Assembly: GCA_021793405.1 (NCBI GenBank)
Contig: JAJYSV010000003.1
Span: forward strand, 85,675-149,674
DNA: 64,000 nt
Reading direction: 5' to 3'
Source of the DNA: Acidobacteriota bacterium
Lineage (GTDB): Bacteria; Acidobacteriota; Terriglobia; Terriglobales; Acidobacteriaceae
Below, in pieces: positions 52,993-63,284 of the stretch (within the stretch, counting starts at the first letter, position 1; every line of letters begins with the position of its first letter). The notes beneath the pieces are model-generated. The model did no database searches, was not told the origin of the DNA, and saw nothing but the letters and a program-made list of their open reading frames with translations. A program made the position numbers and the translations under genes.

Positions 52993-55900
52993 CTATTGAA
53001 ATCCCTGTTGCAGCAATGCGGCCACGCCCATCAAAGGTATCTTCACCCAATCTGGACGACTGTTCAACTCGTAGACAAGTTCATAGAACGCTTTTTCCAG
53101 CAAATAGAGATTGAGTAGACTCCATTGCGCGGAAAGGCTCGATGGCAGCAATGTGCTGCCATCGATGGCGATTTTGTACGCGTGCAGAAATTCAGCGGAA
53201 GCGGATTGGTCCCACAACTGTGCCCAAGGCTCCAGCCGCGATTGATCGTCCGGTCTGCGGGAAGAATACTTCATCAGAGCGGCCCAGGCGGCGTAATTGA
53301 AGGAGCGCAACATCCCAGCGACATCCTTCAAGGGAGAATGCTTGGTTCGGCGCACGTCCAGAGGCCGAGCCGGTTCCCCTTCAAAGTCGAGAATCACGAA
53401 ATCTGTCTTTACGCGGAGCACCTGGCCGAGATGATAGTCGCCGTGGATGCGCGTGCGCTGGCCATCCGCGCTGCTGATGTTGGAAGCGCCCAGTCCGTCG
53501 AGGATTCGAGTGCGATGGCTGAGAAGCAGCGCCGCCATTTCCACAGTGTCATCCGCAAGGCCGGAGAGAGTTTTTCTCAACAGATCGTAGGCGGTGGCCG
53601 CCTGAGCGTTGATCGATGCCTGCAGATTTTCAAGATAGGCGGCTGACAGAGGTTCGGGAGAAAATGCCGGATTGGTTTTGGAAGACGCCAGCGCCAGATG
53701 CATCTCCGCAGTGCGACGGCCCAGCACGGCGGCGGCGTCCAGCGCGACGCCGGCATGTTCGCACGCAAAGGCGGATGCACGCGTCGTTCCAGGAGCTGCG
53801 GCGGCTTCTCGCTCCAACTCTTCCGCAGGCACAGTCTCCTTCGCATAATTTTCGTAGTAGCGTTCCAATTCCTCCAGCATCCATTTCCAACCGTCGCCCT
53901 GGTTCGCGACCAGCCCTTGCAACATGCAGAGTGTGGTGGGCTCATCGTTTTGATTCAGATATTCGATCAAACCACCGAAGGGTGGGATATTGGGAAAACG
54001 TGCTTCCTCGGTCAGGAACTTTCCGATTTCGCAATCGGGATTCAACCCAGGTTCCGGATGACGGAAGAGTTTCATGATGAGGCGATCGCCGAACAGAATG
54101 GAAGTATTGCTTTGCTCGGCGGAACCGCGGACGGGCGACAGCGATTTCTTTGGGGACTTCTGGGGTATCAGGCCGGGTAGCGCCCTGCTCGGCGCGCCAT
54201 GCACAGATCCCTGCTGCATGGAAAATTGCGTGGAGTTTGCGATGGTGTTCAACAATGCCTCGCAGGAACGCGGGTCATAGGTGGCGTCATACAAAACACC
54301 TTCTCCGGCGGGAGAGAATACGGTTGACAGGACGGAAGCCGGGGCGGTGTCATGCAGCTTTCGCGCAGCATCGCCGAAGGCCATGGCAACGGGCAAAAAA
54401 TAGCGGTCCGAGTTTCCCGTCTCGTACTCCACGCGGACGAGGCACAGGATGGTGCCATTTGAGTTCATCCTGCCCCAGTCGGACAAGGTTGTGCTGCGAA
54501 TCGGATTGGATTTATTTCCAAACCAGCGTTGCAGCGGCAGGTAGGTGGGCAGAATCGATTCCTGCAATTTGCGGAGATTGCTGTCCTGGAACAAATTTTT
54601 CCAATCGAATGCATCGGCAATTGAGAGCGCGGAATCCTCGGACTGGACGGCGGCGGTATCCGGAGATGGATGCAGCTCCAGCCAGAGAAAACCGTAGGGG
54701 CCCAGGGTGACAGGATAGGGCTGACGGCCGATGGCGGGGAACTCGACGTAACCCAGCATCTCGACTGGAACCATGCCGTCATACTCGCTGAGATCGAATT
54801 GAGCGGGCTGTGCGAAGCGCGAAAGATTGGCTACGCACAGGACGATTTCGTCGTCCGCTTCGCGGATATACGCAAGCACTTTGCGGTTGGACGGATTCAG
54901 AAACTTGAGCGCGCCGCGTCCGAAGACGCGAAACAATTTGCGCAGCGCAATCAGGTTGCGCATCCAGTTCAACAGGGAAGACGAGTCGCCCTGCTGAGCT
55001 TCGACATTGATTGCTTCGTAGCCCCAGATTGGGTCCATGACCACGGGGCTGTAGAGTTTGGCGGGAACAGATCGGGAGAAACCGGCATTACGATCCGCCG
55101 TCCATTGCATGGGCGTGCGGACACCGTTGCGGTCGCCGAGGTAGATGTTGTCGCCCATTCCTATTTCGTCGCCGTAGTAGAGAATGGGCGTGCCGGGAAA
55201 GGAAAACAGAATGCTGTTCAGCAGTTCAATGCGGCGACGATTGTTGTCGAGCAGCGGAGCGAGCCGCCGGCGAATGCCGATGTTGATACGCATGCGCGGA
55301 TCGGCGCTGTAGGCGAGATACATGTAATCGCGCTCGTCGTCGCTGACCATTTCCAACGTCAATTCATCGTGATTGCGTAGAAACAAACCCCACTGGCAGT
55401 TGTCGGGAATGGCTGGAGTCTGGGCCATGATTTCCGTAATTGGAAGACGATCTTCCTGGCGCAGCGCCATATACATGCGCGGCATCAGCGGGAAATGAAA
55501 CGCCATGTGACACTCATCGCCGTCGGCGAAATAGGGACGAACATCGGCGGGCCACTGGTTGGCTTCTGCCAGGATCACGCGATTCTCGTAATGCGCATCG
55601 ATCTCCGCGCGGATCTTCTTCATAACCGCGTGCGTTTCCGGAAGATTTTCGCAATTTGTGCCGTCGCGTTCGACAAGATAGGGGATGGCGTCGATGCGCA
55701 GCGCGTCCACTCCCATATCGAGCCAGAAACGCATGACGTGCAGCACTTCTTCCAGCACGAGCGGATTGTCGTAATTCAAATCCGGCTGGTGCGAGAAAAA
55801 GCGATGCCAGTAATAAGCCTTTGCGATCGGGTCCCAGGTCCAATTGGATTTTTCGGTGTCAGTGAAAATGATGCGGGCGTCTTTATATTTTTCGTCGGTG

Positions 55901-56340
55901 TCGCTCCACACGTAATAATCGCGCTCGGGCGATCCAGGAGGGGCGAGGCGCGCGCGCTGGAACCATGCGTGTTGATCGGAGGTGTGGTTGACGACAAGCT
56001 CGATCATGACCTGCAAGTCGCGATCATGGGCGGCGTGCAGGAAGGTCTGAAAATCCTCCAGCGTACCATAACTGGGATGCACGGTGAGATAGTCGGCGAT
56101 GTCGTAGCCATCGTCGCGCAGAGGAGACGAGAAAAATGGCAGAAGCCAGATACAGGTGATGCCGAGTTCCTGCAGATAATCGAGTTTTCCGAGTAGCCCT
56201 TGAAAATCGCCAATGCCATCGTTGTTTGCGTCGGCAAATGCTTTTACGTGCAGCTCATAAATGATGGCGTCTTTGTACCAGAGGGGATCGAGCGCACTTC
56301 CCGCCTGCTTCAACGCGTTCATCGCTGGAATTTCGCTCAT
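52993..56340 (-). CDS. treS: Trehalose synthase-maltokinase fusion (TreS-Mak)
   Basis: Converts trehalose to maltose (TreS, GH13) and phosphorylates maltose with ATP to maltose-1-phosphate (Mak/Pep2), the substrate of GlgE, whose gene precedes it. Residues about 15-570 are Tre[21 protein letters not shown], the nucleophile Asp in [14 protein letters not shown], the acid Glu in [10 protein letters not shown] and the Asp in [11 protein letters not shown]. From about 600 a maltokinase follows, with [20 protein letters not shown] and [14 protein letters not shown] as catalytic and metal loops and [18 protein letters not shown]. The ATG at 56340 is chosen; an in-frame start at 56442 would overlap glgE. 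Neither has a good ribosome site. Confidence 0.93.
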   Translation of the reverse strand: MSEIPAMNALKQAGSALDPLWYKDAIIYELHVKAFADANNDGIGDFQGLLGKLDYLQELGITCIWLLPFFSSPLRDDGYDIADYLTVHPSYGTLEDFQTFLHAAHDRDLQVMIELVVNHTSDQHAWFQRARLAPPGSPERDYYVWSDTDEKYKDARIIFTDTEKSNWTWDPIAKAYYWHRFFSHQPDLNYDNPLVLEEVLHVMRFWLDMGVDALRIDAIPYLVERDGTNCENLPETHAVMKKIRAEIDAHYENRVILAEANQWPADVRPYFADGDECHMAFHFPLMPRMYMALRQEDRLPITEIMAQTPAIPDNCQWGLFLRNHDELTLEMVSDDERDYMYLAYSADPRMRINIGIRRRLAPLLDNNRRRIELLNSILFSFPGTPILYYGDEIGMGDNIYLGDRNGVRTPMQWTADRNAGFSRSVPAKLYSPVVMDPIWGYEAINVEAQQGDSSSLLNWMRNLIALRKLFRVFGRGALKFLNPSNRKVLAYIREADDEIVLCVANLSRFAQPAQFDLSEYDGMVPVEMLGYVEFPAIGRQPYPVTLGPYGFLWLELHPSPDTAAVQSEDSALSIADAFDWKNLFQDSNLRKLQESILPTYLPLQRWFGNKSNPIRSTTLSDWGRMNSNGTILCLVRVEYETGNSDRYFLPVAMAFGDAARKLHDTAPASVLSTVFSPAGEGVLYDATYDPRSCEALLNTIANSTQFSMQQGSVHGAPSRALPGLIPQKSPKKSLSPVRGSAEQSNTSILFGDRLIMKLFRHPEPGLNPDCEIGKFLTEEARFPNIPPFGGLIEYLNQNDEPTTLCMLQGLVANQGDGWKWMLEELERYYENYAKETVPAEELEREAAAAPGTTRASAFACEHAGVALDAAAVLGRRTAEMHLALASSKTNPAFSPEPLSAAYLENLQASINAQAATAYDLLRKTLSGLADDTVEMAALLLSHRTRILDGLGASNISSADGQRTRIHGDYHLGQVLRVKTDFVILDFEGEPARPLDVRRTKHSPLKDVAGMLRSFNYAAWAALMKYSSRRPDDQSRLEPWAQLWDQSASAEFLHAYKIAIDGSTLLPSSLSAQWSLLNLYLLEKAFYELVYELNSRPDWVKIPLMGVAALLQQGFQ

Positions 56341-56404
56341 ATTGTCCAAGTGAATTTCAATCCTTCCTGCGAGCCTTCGGCGGACGGGCAGGTTCCGTCG
56401 CAGT

Positions 56405-58393
56405 TTACGTTTCGATGTGGAAGATATGGGACCGTCCGGCATCCAGCTGGATGAAGTTTCTCGCGCCGGACCAATTGTAGCGTTGGTCCGTCAACAGGTC
56501 GTGCGCGACGAAGGACCGATCCGCTTGGATGTCCAAATGTGCGAGGTCGATTTCTACCCATCCCGCCTGCGGATTTTGATGATCCAGATTCACAGTCACG
56601 AGAATGACGTCTTTCTTTTCCGCATCGGTTTTGCTGTAGCAGATGAGGAACGGCTGGTCGGTCCAATGAAAGCGGAGATTGCGATTGCTCTGCAGGGCTG
56701 GATGCTTCCGGCGAATTTCATTCACACGCGCAATCAACGTTTGCAGATTCTGCGGCTCTTCGATGTTCCAATGGCGCAGTTGATATTTTTCCGAGTTGAG
56801 ATATTCTTCGCTGCCGGGGCGGACGGGAGTGTTTTCGCACAATTCGAAGGCGGGACCGTACATTCCATAGTTGGACGACAGCGTCGCGGCCAGCACAAAG
56901 CGGCTGAGGAAGGCGGGGCGACCTCCTATTTGCAGCTCTTCATGCAGAATGTCCGGAGTATTCGGCCAGAAATTGGGACGGAAAAATTCCACGACTTCTG
57001 TTTGCGTCAACTCTTCCAGATATTCCGTCAGATCTTCCTTGGTGTTGCGCCAGGTGAAGTACGTGTACGACTGGGTGAATCCGAGCTTGGCGAGCCGGTA
57101 CATGACCTTGGGTCGCGTGAATGCCTCGGCGAGAAAAATTGCTTCCGGATGCGCGGCCTTTACATCGGCAATCACCCATTTCCAGAAGGGGAATGACTTG
57201 GTGTGCGGATTGTCGACACGGAAGATGAGAACGCCCTGGTCGATCCAATAATTGATGACACTTTTCAATTCTGTCCATAGAGCGCGCCAGTCTTCAGTTT
57301 CAAAGTCCAGCGGATAAATATCCTGATATTTTTTCGGGGGATTTTCGGCGTATTGGATGGTTCCATCCGCTCGCTTGCGGAAAAAGCTGGGATGCTCGCG
57401 TACATAGGGATGGTCGGGGGAGCATTGATAGGCGAGATCGAGGGCCATTTCCAGGCCATGCTCTTTCGCCTTGGCCATGAGCGATCGAAAGTCCTTGAGC
57501 GTTCCGAGTTGCGGATGAATGGCTTTGTGGCCGCCCTCCTCCGAGCCGATCGCCCATGGACTGCCAACATCGTCGGGTTCGGCCTGCTCCGCATTGTTCT
57601 TGCCCTTACGAAACGTGTGACCGATGGGGTGGATGGGCGGGAAGTACAGAACATCGAAGTTCATGGATGCAATGTAGGGCAACCAGGCTTCACAATCCTT
57701 GAAGGTGCCGTGCTTGCCGGGTGCGGGTGAGCAGGAGCGGGGAAAGAGTTCATACCAGGCGGAGAAGGCGGCGTGTTTGCGGTTGACGCTGACGGCTAAT
57801 TCCTTCGCGTACCGGGTGCTGAAGGAATGTTCGGCATACTGCTGCATGAGGGTTTCCAGCGTTGGATCGAGCGCGGCTGCGGAGGCGGCCTGCTGGTCGG
57901 TGTCATTGAGGCGGGCGGCAAATTCCTTTAACTTTTTGGCGTCGCCTTTTTTTGCACGCTTCGCTGCTGCCATGACCAGGTTGGAACCCGCCATGCGCTC
58001 GACGTGGGTTTCCTGGTCGGCGTCAATTCGTTTTTTCATCGCGTTGCGCCAGGTGGCGAACGAATCCACCCAGCCTTCGACGGTATAGCGATATTCGCCC
58101 AACTCCGTAACGGTAAACTGCGCCTGCCAGCGGTCATTGCCGAGGGGCCGCATGGGCGTCACGCTCCAGGCTCGATCTTTGGAACTGCGATACAGTAGCT
58201 GGCCCGATACGGCGTCGTGGCCGTCGGCAAAGATATCTGCTTCGACAACGACCGGCTCGTCTACGACTCGCTGGATCGCGAAGTCGCCGTGATCGATTTC
58301 CGGCTGTATATTTTCAAGGACAACTCGCTTTCTGCCTTCCAATTTCGCTGCGATGGACGCCGTACTGCCCAGTTTGCTCTCAGTTTTGATCAA
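56405..58393 (-). CDS. glgE: Alpha-1,4-glucan:maltose-1-phosphate maltosyltransferase
   Basis: GlgE adds maltosyl units from maltose-1-phosphate to alpha-1,4-glucan. The 662-residue product has the GlgE N-terminal domain ([20 protein letters not shown]), helical insertions ([20 protein letters not shown]) and the GH13_3 barrel: [20 protein letters not shown], the nucleophile Asp in [17 protein letters not shown] and the acid Glu in [15 protein letters not shown]. The start is the TTG at 58393, because AAGGTGAGG lies 5-6 bases upstream; longer starts in frame look unconserved. First gene of the minus-strand cluster; it is divergent from padR. Confidence 0.94.
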   Translation of the reverse strand: MIKTESKLGSTASIAAKLEGRKRVVLENIQPEIDHGDFAIQRVVDEPVVVEADIFADGHDAVSGQLLYRSSKDRAWSVTPMRPLGNDRWQAQFTVTELGEYRYTVEGWVDSFATWRNAMKKRIDADQETHVERMAGSNLVMAAAKRAKKGDAKKLKEFAARLNDTDQQAASAAALDPTLETLMQQYAEHSFSTRYAKELAVSVNRKHAAFSAWYELFPRSCSPAPGKHGTFKDCEAWLPYIASMNFDVLYFPPIHPIGHTFRKGKNNAEQAEPDDVGSPWAIGSEEGGHKAIHPQLGTLKDFRSLMAKAKEHGLEMALDLAYQCSPDHPYVREHPSFFRKRADGTIQYAENPPKKYQDIYPLDFETEDWRALWTELKSVINYWIDQGVLIFRVDNPHTKSFPFWKWVIADVKAAHPEAIFLAEAFTRPKVMYRLAKLGFTQSYTYFTWRNTKEDLTEYLEELTQTEVVEFFRPNFWPNTPDILHEELQIGGRPAFLSRFVLAATLSSNYGMYGPAFELCENTPVRPGSEEYLNSEKYQLRHWNIEEPQNLQTLIARVNEIRRKHPALQSNRNLRFHWTDQPFLICYSKTDAEKKDVILVTVNLDHQNPQAGWVEIDLAHLDIQADRSFVAHDLLTDQRYNWSGARNFIQLDAGRSHIFHIET

Positions 58394-58593
58394 AAAATCC
58401 TCACCTTTATGAAAATGTATTGCAGCTGAATCCTTATCTAAGACAGATGCAATTTTCGCTGATTCTGTTGGAAAAAAGGTATTTCTGCCGCGCGTGACGC
58501 GCAAATCCGGTCATCCGCGCAGGCCGCAGGAGGAAATAGCTACCCACAGCAAAATGATAATCCAGGGTCCGGTCATTTATCGTGCAATATCAA

Positions 58594-58625
58594 TTGACAT
58601 CCTATCCATAGAGTATCTATAGATA
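58594..58625 (+). promoter_or_regulatory. Promoter and probable PadR operator
   Basis: TTGACA (58594-58599), an 18-base spacer and TATAGA (58618-58623) lie directly before the padR ATG at 58631. The palindrome TATCTATAGATA (58614-58625) overlaps the -10 box and is a likely self-repression site. The expected start point is at or next to the ATG and there is no ribosome site, so the mRNA may be leaderless. Confidence 0.55.
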
Positions 58626-58630
58626 GAACC

Positions 58631-58960
58631 ATGTCGAAGAAACCTGACTTGCTGCCGGGAACGCTGGACATGCTGATCCTGAAGACACTGACACGCGCGC
58701 CGCTGCACGGCTATGGCATTGCACTCTCCATTAAACGGTCGTCGGAAAACGTTCTGACGGTCGAGGAAGGCTCACTCTATCCGGCGCTGCAACGGCTGCT
58801 GTTGCAGGGCTGGGTGAAAGCGGAATGGAAGAAGACGGAGACCAATCGCCGAGCCCGCTATTACACGTTGACACCTGCGGGGCGGAAACAGCTGGGCATC
58901 GAGCTGTCGCAGTTTGAACAAATGATTGCGGCGATTGGCCGCGTGCTGCAGGATGCATAG
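58631..58960 (+). CDS. PadR-family transcriptional regulator
   Basis: A 109-residue winged-helix repressor of the short PadR-s2 type: LLPGTLDMLILKTLTRAPLH, GYGIALSIKRSS, VEEGSLYPALQRLLLQGWVK and the wing RRARYYTLTPAGRKQL. In Acidobacteria such genes very often precede an ADOP permease gene, exactly as here (3 bases between the stop and the next frame). It presumably represses its own promoter and the permease. Confidence 0.93.
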   Translation: MSKKPDLLPGTLDMLILKTLTRAPLHGYGIALSIKRSSENVLTVEEGSLYPALQRLLLQGWVKAEWKKTETNRRARYYTLTPAGRKQLGIELSQFEQMIAAIGRVLQDA

Positions 58961-58963
58961 GAG

Positions 58964-60182
58964 GTGACGATGGACCGATTTCGGAGATTCTTCAATAAGC
59001 TTCGGCTCCTATTTGGTCGCAATGCATATGACAGCGGCCTTGCCGAAGAAATGGCCTTTCACCAGGGCCAGGCGGAGCAGGCATTCGAGGCGGAGGGGAT
59101 GACGCCGGACGAGGCGCGCCACGCGGCCAGGCGGCAGTTTGGAAACGCGACGAGGCTGAAAGAGCAGAGCCACGAGACGGTGGGGTTCTGGTTCGAAGGG
59201 GTGCTGCAGGATTTTCTGTTTGCCATTCGGCAACTGAGAAAGAATCCTGGATTCGCGTGCACTGCGATTCTAATGCTGGCGTTGGGAATTGGAGCCAGTG
59301 TTGCGATCTTTGCGTTCGTGGATGCGGCGCTGATCCGGCCATTGCCGTATGCGAACCCAAACCGGCTGGTGGCGGTAACGGAAAGCATTCCCCTGTTTCC
59401 GCAGGCCAACCTATCCTATCTGGATTATCTCGACTGGAAGAAACAGAACAAGGTGTTCAGCTCCATGGACGTTTGGACTCCCGGTGCTGCTATGCTTCGC
59501 ACCCCGTCGGGTACGGAAATGGTTCGGTCCGTAGAAGTCACTGATGGATTCTTCAAAACGCTGGGGGTTGCTCCGATTTTGGGATCGCGATTTTTATTCC
59601 GGGGAGGATTTGCCGTCCGCACCGAACACCGTGATCCTGAGTTACACAACGTGGCAGAGACGTTTTGGCGGACGTAGAAACGTGATTGGCAAGAAAATAA
59701 CGGCGAGTGATCTTCCTTACACGATCGTGGGAGTGCTGCCGAAAAGCTTTCAGTTTGCGCCTCGAGGAGATGCCGAATTCTGGATGACGCTCCACGATAC
59801 GGGAGACTGCGCGGAGCGGCGCAGTTGTCATAATCTGGATGGAATCGCAAGGCTGAAGGACGGAGTGACTGTCCAGGCAGCGTTGGCGGATATGACTTCG
59901 ATCGCGCAGCAACTGGAACGGCAGTATCCCGACACGAATCGCGGTCAGGGCGCGAGCGTGATGCCGCTGAGTGAACTGATCGTCGGAGATATTCGCCGGA
60001 TTTTGTTCATGCTGCTGGGCGGATCTGGATTGCTGCTGTTGATTGCGTGTGTGAATGTAGCGAATTTGTTGCTGGTGCGGACGGAAAGCCGCCAGCGCGA
60101 GATTGCGGTGCGGTGCGCGGCGGGTGATGGCTGCAAATTGCGAGCGGCGGTAGCCGCGGGGAGTTTGCTCGCCGCATACTAG
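58964..60182 (+). pseudogene. ADOP-type ABC transporter permease, frameshifted and truncated
   Basis: Acidobacterial duplicated orphan permeases have an N-terminal helical cap and two MacB/FtsX-like halves, about 800-880 residues. Here the cap (LAEEMAFHQGQAEQAFEAEG, PDEARHAARRQFGN), the first helix (LMLALGIGASVAIFAFVDAA) and part of the MacB-like periplasmic domain are in the frame starting at 58964. At 59578-59590 one extra base shifts it; the second frame (RDFYSGEDLPSAPNTVILSY to 60182) continues the domain and the next helices (LLLLIACVNVANLLLVRTES, REIAVR). The coding sequence ends after the first half and never reaches the second repeat. Function is probably lost. Confidence 0.85.
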
Positions 60183-60241
60183 TAGATAGGACGGACGGCG
60201 GAAATGCGCCGCATCTCGTCCAGCAGGATTGGAGCTTTCAC

Positions 60242-61366
60242 TTGGCAATTGCATGCCTGCCACTTCGACGCTGGAGCCTGACGATTGCGGGAACGATGTT
60301 CCTGGCTGCGGGTGCAGCCGCGTGCCTGGGTTCGACGCAGGAACAGAAGGAACCTACCTGCCCGACTGCTTCCGCCTCCAATGTTGCAGACGCTTCCGCT
60401 GTGTCGGACGGCTCGGACTGCCTGATGGCGGGCGTGAAGCGGGGAAGCATCAACGACGTGAATGCGGTCGGGCATCGGAAGATTGGCGGGCGCGGCTTGG
60501 GGAACTGGTATTCGACGAAGACTGAGATGGCCTGGGGTAGTGAAGTGGCGCAGCAGGTGATGAAGTCGTCGAAAATCGTCACCGATCCGGTGGTGGAGGA
60601 ATATGTGAACCGGATCGGACAGAACATTGTGAAGAATTCCGATGCCAAGGTTCCGTTCACAATTAAGGTAATCGACTCGGATGAAATCAATGCATTCGCG
60701 CTGCCGGGAGGATATTTCTTTGTGAATTCCGGACTGATTCTTGCGGCGAGCAATGAAGCGGAGCTGGCCGGGGTGATGGCGCATGAGATTGGGCATGTGG
60801 CGGCGCATCACCAGGCGCGCGAGATGACGCGCATGCATTATGCCGACCTGGGCATGGTGCCGCTGGTGATGATGACCGGCTACAGCGCCGTGGGGTACGG
60901 AATTTATGAGGCCTCGGCGGTGGCGGTGCCGCTGACGTTTCTTGAATTTCAGCGGGATTTTGAGGAGCAGGCCGACTGGCTGGGCGTGGAATATATGTAC
61001 GACGCCGGATATGATCCGCAGCAGCTGATCGCGTTTTTCGAGAAGATTGAGGAGCTGGAAAAGACAAAGCCGGGGCTGATCTCGAAGACATTCGCGACGC
61101 ACCCGCAGACGCCGGCGCGGGTGGAACGAACACAGCATGAAATTGCGAAGATTTTGCCGGCGCGCAAGGAGTATGTTGTCGATACTTCGGAGTTTCACGC
61201 AGTGCAGGAGCGGCTGAAGCGGCTGGAAAATCGGCGACCGGTCAAGCCAGGCGCGGGAGCGAATGCGCCGACGCTGCGCAGGGTTGGCGCCAACTCCGGG
61301 GAAGGCATTCCGCCGTCTGCTAATACGGACGCGCGGCCTACGATGCAGCCGGGCACGAGCCACTAG
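60242..61366 (+). CDS. M48-family zinc metalloprotease (BepA/Oma1-like), secreted
   Basis: A 374-residue exported protease. Signal peptide with a possible lipobox (GTMFLAAGAAAC), then a gluzincin domain: metal-binding HEIGH in LAGVMAHEIGHVAAHH, third ligand Glu in FQRDFEEQADWLGVEYM, ALPGGYFFVNSGLILAASNE before it, and FATHPQTPARVER near the end. Such proteases degrade misfolded envelope proteins. There is no TPR domain, unlike BepA; a proline/glycine-rich tail of about 45 residues ends the protein. The TTG start is preceded by GGAG 8 bases upstream. Convergent with lexA. Confidence 0.88.
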   Translation: MAIACLPLRRWSLTIAGTMFLAAGAAACLGSTQEQKEPTCPTASASNVADASAVSDGSDCLMAGVKRGSINDVNAVGHRKIGGRGLGNWYSTKTEMAWGSEVAQQVMKSSKIVTDPVVEEYVNRIGQNIVKNSDAKVPFTIKVIDSDEINAFALPGGYFFVNSGLILAASNEAELAGVMAHEIGHVAAHHQAREMTRMHYADLGMVPLVMMTGYSAVGYGIYEASAVAVPLTFLEFQRDFEEQADWLGVEYMYDAGYDPQQLIAFFEKIEELEKTKPGLISKTFATHPQTPARVERTQHEIAKILPARKEYVVDTSEFHAVQERLKRLENRRPVKPGAGANAPTLRRVGANSGEGIPPSANTDARPTMQPGTSH

Positions 61367-61375
61367 GGTTTCGAG

Positions 61376-61978
61376 CTAAGAAAATTTACGGATGATGGCG
61401 AGGACGCGGCCTTGGATGGCGACGCGGGCGGCGGGCACGACGATGGGCTCCATTTCGGAGTTGGCGGGTTGCAGGCGCACCACATTTCCCTCTAAAAAAT
61501 AATGCTTCAGGGTGGTCTCCGAGCCGTCGACCAGCGCGACGACTATCTCGCCCTGGCGGGCGGTCTGAGCTTTTTCAACCAGCACGTAATCGCCATGCAT
61601 AATGTGGTCGTCTCGCATCGACTCGCCGCTGACTTCCAGCGCGAAGACGGATTTGTTGTCGACGATATCGTTCAGCGAGAGGCTGTCGCGATACTCCATC
61701 GCCTCCAACGGGCGACCGGCGGCGATGCGGCCCATCAAGGGGATTTCGAGGCGGGCGGATGCTTTGCGCTCGGGGAGCACATCGATGGAGCGGCTGCGAT
61801 TGTGGGCGCGATTGAGTAGACCTTTTCGCTCCAGGTTGGAGATGTGTTTGTGGACGGTGGCCAGGGAACTGAGATCGAGCCCGGAGGCAATCTCTTCAAA
61901 GGAGGGCGAGTAGCCGCAGCGCTCGACGAAATTCCGAATGAAATCCAGGACTTCTTTTTGTCGCTTGGTGATTGCCAT
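61376..61978 (-). CDS. lexA: SOS-response repressor LexA
   Basis: A 200-residue repressor of DNA-damage genes that cuts itself when RecA is active. The winged helix-turn-helix is at about 1-70 (TKRQKEVLDFIRNFVERCG, LSSLATVHKHISNLERKGL). The autocleavage site Ala87-Gly88 is in MGRIAAGRP, and the Ser-Lys dyad is Ser120 (VSGESM) and Lys158 (ETTLKHYF). All catalytic residues are present. The ATG at 61978 is the only sensible start, but it has no ribosome site and stands only 10 bases after the -10 box. Confidence 0.97.
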   Translation of the reverse strand: MAITKRQKEVLDFIRNFVERCGYSPSFEEIASGLDLSSLATVHKHISNLERKGLLNRAHNRSRSIDVLPERKASARLEIPLMGRIAAGRPLEAMEYRDSLSLNDIVDNKSVFALEVSGESMRDDHIMHGDYVLVEKAQTARQGEIVVALVDGSETTLKHYFLEGNVVRLQPANSEMEPIVVPAARVAIQGRVLAIIRKFS

Positions 61979-61987
61979 GGTGGGTGT

Positions 61988-62016
61988 AGTGTAGCGAATG
62001 AAAGGCGAACTTTCAA
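61988..62016 (-). promoter_or_regulatory. lexA promoter, with candidate operator in the spacer
   Basis: On the minus strand: TTGAAA (62016-62011), a 17-base spacer and TACACT (61993-61988). The spacer read on the plus strand holds a direct repeat GCGAA-N6-GCGAA (61994-62009). That would be a suitable place for LexA to bind its own promoter, but it is not one of the SOS boxes known to me. Confidence 0.5.
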
Positions 62017-62098
62017 GGGAATTATTGGGTGATCAGAGAGCCACCCGGTCAAGGTGGAGAAGGGGTGAGCGGAATATCAAATCGGCCTTAACCTACCT

Positions 62099-62785
62099 TC
62101 ATCGAGAAAGTCTTATGTCGTTCTCGAACTGCTGAAGCACAAATATGTGGTCGTCCGTTTCGAGCGGTGCACTAGAAAAATATTTATTTTCAGAAAATGG
62201 CGCTTTGGCTCGACGTTCAATTGTGAATTGAGCTAGGGATATCTCTCTATTGGCGCGCTCGAAATCTAAGGTGACTCCAGTAGGGCGATATCCTATGTCC
62301 GTTCCCAATCGGGAAGACACAAGTTTATCTACGTTCTCTGCTAGCAGTCGCAATGCAGGGTGAATAGCGTCCAGGTCGACGTCAGATTCGAACGTCAAGT
62401 TACTAATGAAACCCCATCTTTTCAGCATGTTTTCTGAAAAATTCAACCCCACCTCATCCCCAAGCCAACGTAACGTATCGCGAATTATTCTCTTGCCATC
62501 TTCGGTCGAGGAAAGAAGGTCAATCTTAATTCCGTCAGAGTACAGAGTCATATTTTGAACAGTAAGACCTTCAATATATCCGTGTTCGAAAATCAACCCC
62601 TTTTGGTCATCCTTCTTATCCCCATTTTCCTCGTCACTCCCAAACTTCTTCGGAAATTTTTGAAACGAAAATCTTTTGGCTATGATCGGAATGAGGCCAG
62701 GAATATTGACGGAGCCGCGCGGATTTAAGTCCGCAGTGTCCAAAAAAGCGATAGTTCTAGCTAGCAAGACCGCTGAAATTCGCAC
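62099..62785 (-). CDS. Hypothetical third gene of the toxin-antitoxin module
   Basis: A 228-residue soluble protein of unknown function, start GTG at 62785 with GGGGAG 7 bases upstream (an in-frame GTG at 62839 has none). It overlaps the antitoxin gene by 29 bases. Visible parts: ISAVLLARTIAFLDTADLNP, EHGYIEGLTVQNMTLYSDGI, and a C-terminal QFTIERRAKAPFSENKYFSS followed by APLETDDHIFVLQQFE, which looks like a conserved signature. An acidic, lysine-rich patch lies near residue 55. It is not SecB-like by eye, so a toxin-antitoxin-chaperone system is only a possibility. A+T-rich, as are its neighbours. Confidence 0.65.
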   Translation of the reverse strand: MRISAVLLARTIAFLDTADLNPRGSVNIPGLIPIIAKRFSFQKFPKKFGSDEENGDKKDDQKGLIFEHGYIEGLTVQNMTLYSDGIKIDLLSSTEDGKRIIRDTLRWLGDEVGLNFSENMLKRWGFISNLTFESDVDLDAIHPALRLLAENVDKLVSSRLGTDIGYRPTGVTLDFERANREISLAQFTIERRAKAPFSENKYFSSAPLETDDHIFVLQQFENDIRLSR

Positions 62786-63284
62786 CTTTACTCTCCCCGT
62801 GATATTCAATCTTTGCAGCTTCTTTCTCTGCTTGGCCACTTACTAGTTGCTGACCCCCGATTTGTTCATCGCGGGCTGCAGAAGCAGTAATAAAGGTCAC
62901 CTTTTGCATCGCTACTTCTGAGCGTTGGAGGCGCTGCATGTCCTCTTCGAATGGGAGCACAGAGAAATCGTCGAGGTCGACAGAGTCTTCGTCGGCTACT
63001 AGTTTGCTGAAAGGCACGAACCTGATCTGTAGGCCCACGTCGAACGCGGAGGCAAGCCGCAGCAAAGTTTCAATGTTTAATTTGCGCTCACCAGGCCGCT
63101 CAATTTCCGAGATGCGAGGTTGAGACATTCCAGCCGATTCAGCCATCTGGGGTTGAGTTAGCTGGCGACTTTCACGAAGAGCGCGGCACTGCATCGGTAA
63201 CCCGATACGAATTTGCGAAGCGACAAATGCATCTCGGTACTGCTTGTCTCTAAGCTGTTCGGCTAGTGAGGATCGTGAATTCAT
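62757..63284 (-). CDS. XRE-family antitoxin with long C-terminal extension
   Basis: A 175-residue protein with an Xre-type helix-turn-helix at about 30-90 (CRALRESRQLTQPQMAESAG, SQPRISEIERPGERKLNIET). It is followed by an acidic segment (ADEDSVDLDDFSVLPFEEDM) and a longer C-terminal part than the usual HigA (about 100 residues). The start overlaps the toxin gene by 35 bases. It is the likely antitoxin and repressor of the module. Confidence 0.8.
   Translation of the reverse strand: MNSRSSLAEQLRDKQYRDAFVASQIRIGLPMQCRALRESRQLTQPQMAESAGMSQPRISEIERPGERKLNIETLLRLASAFDVGLQIRFVPFSKLVADEDSVDLDDFSVLPFEEDMQRLQRSEVAMQKVTFITASAARDEQIGGQQLVSGQAEKEAAKIEYHGESKGANFSGLAS

Noticed and set aside
61979..62050. 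A classical SOS box (GAAC-N4-GTTC or CTGT-N8-ACAG) at lexA
   Set aside because: Neither pattern is present; only a GCGAA direct repeat is seen and it is listed as a weak candidate.
62099..62785. SecB-like chaperone of a toxin-antitoxin-chaperone system
   Set aside because: Gene position fits, but the sequence has no SecB features that I can see, so the call was kept as unknown.
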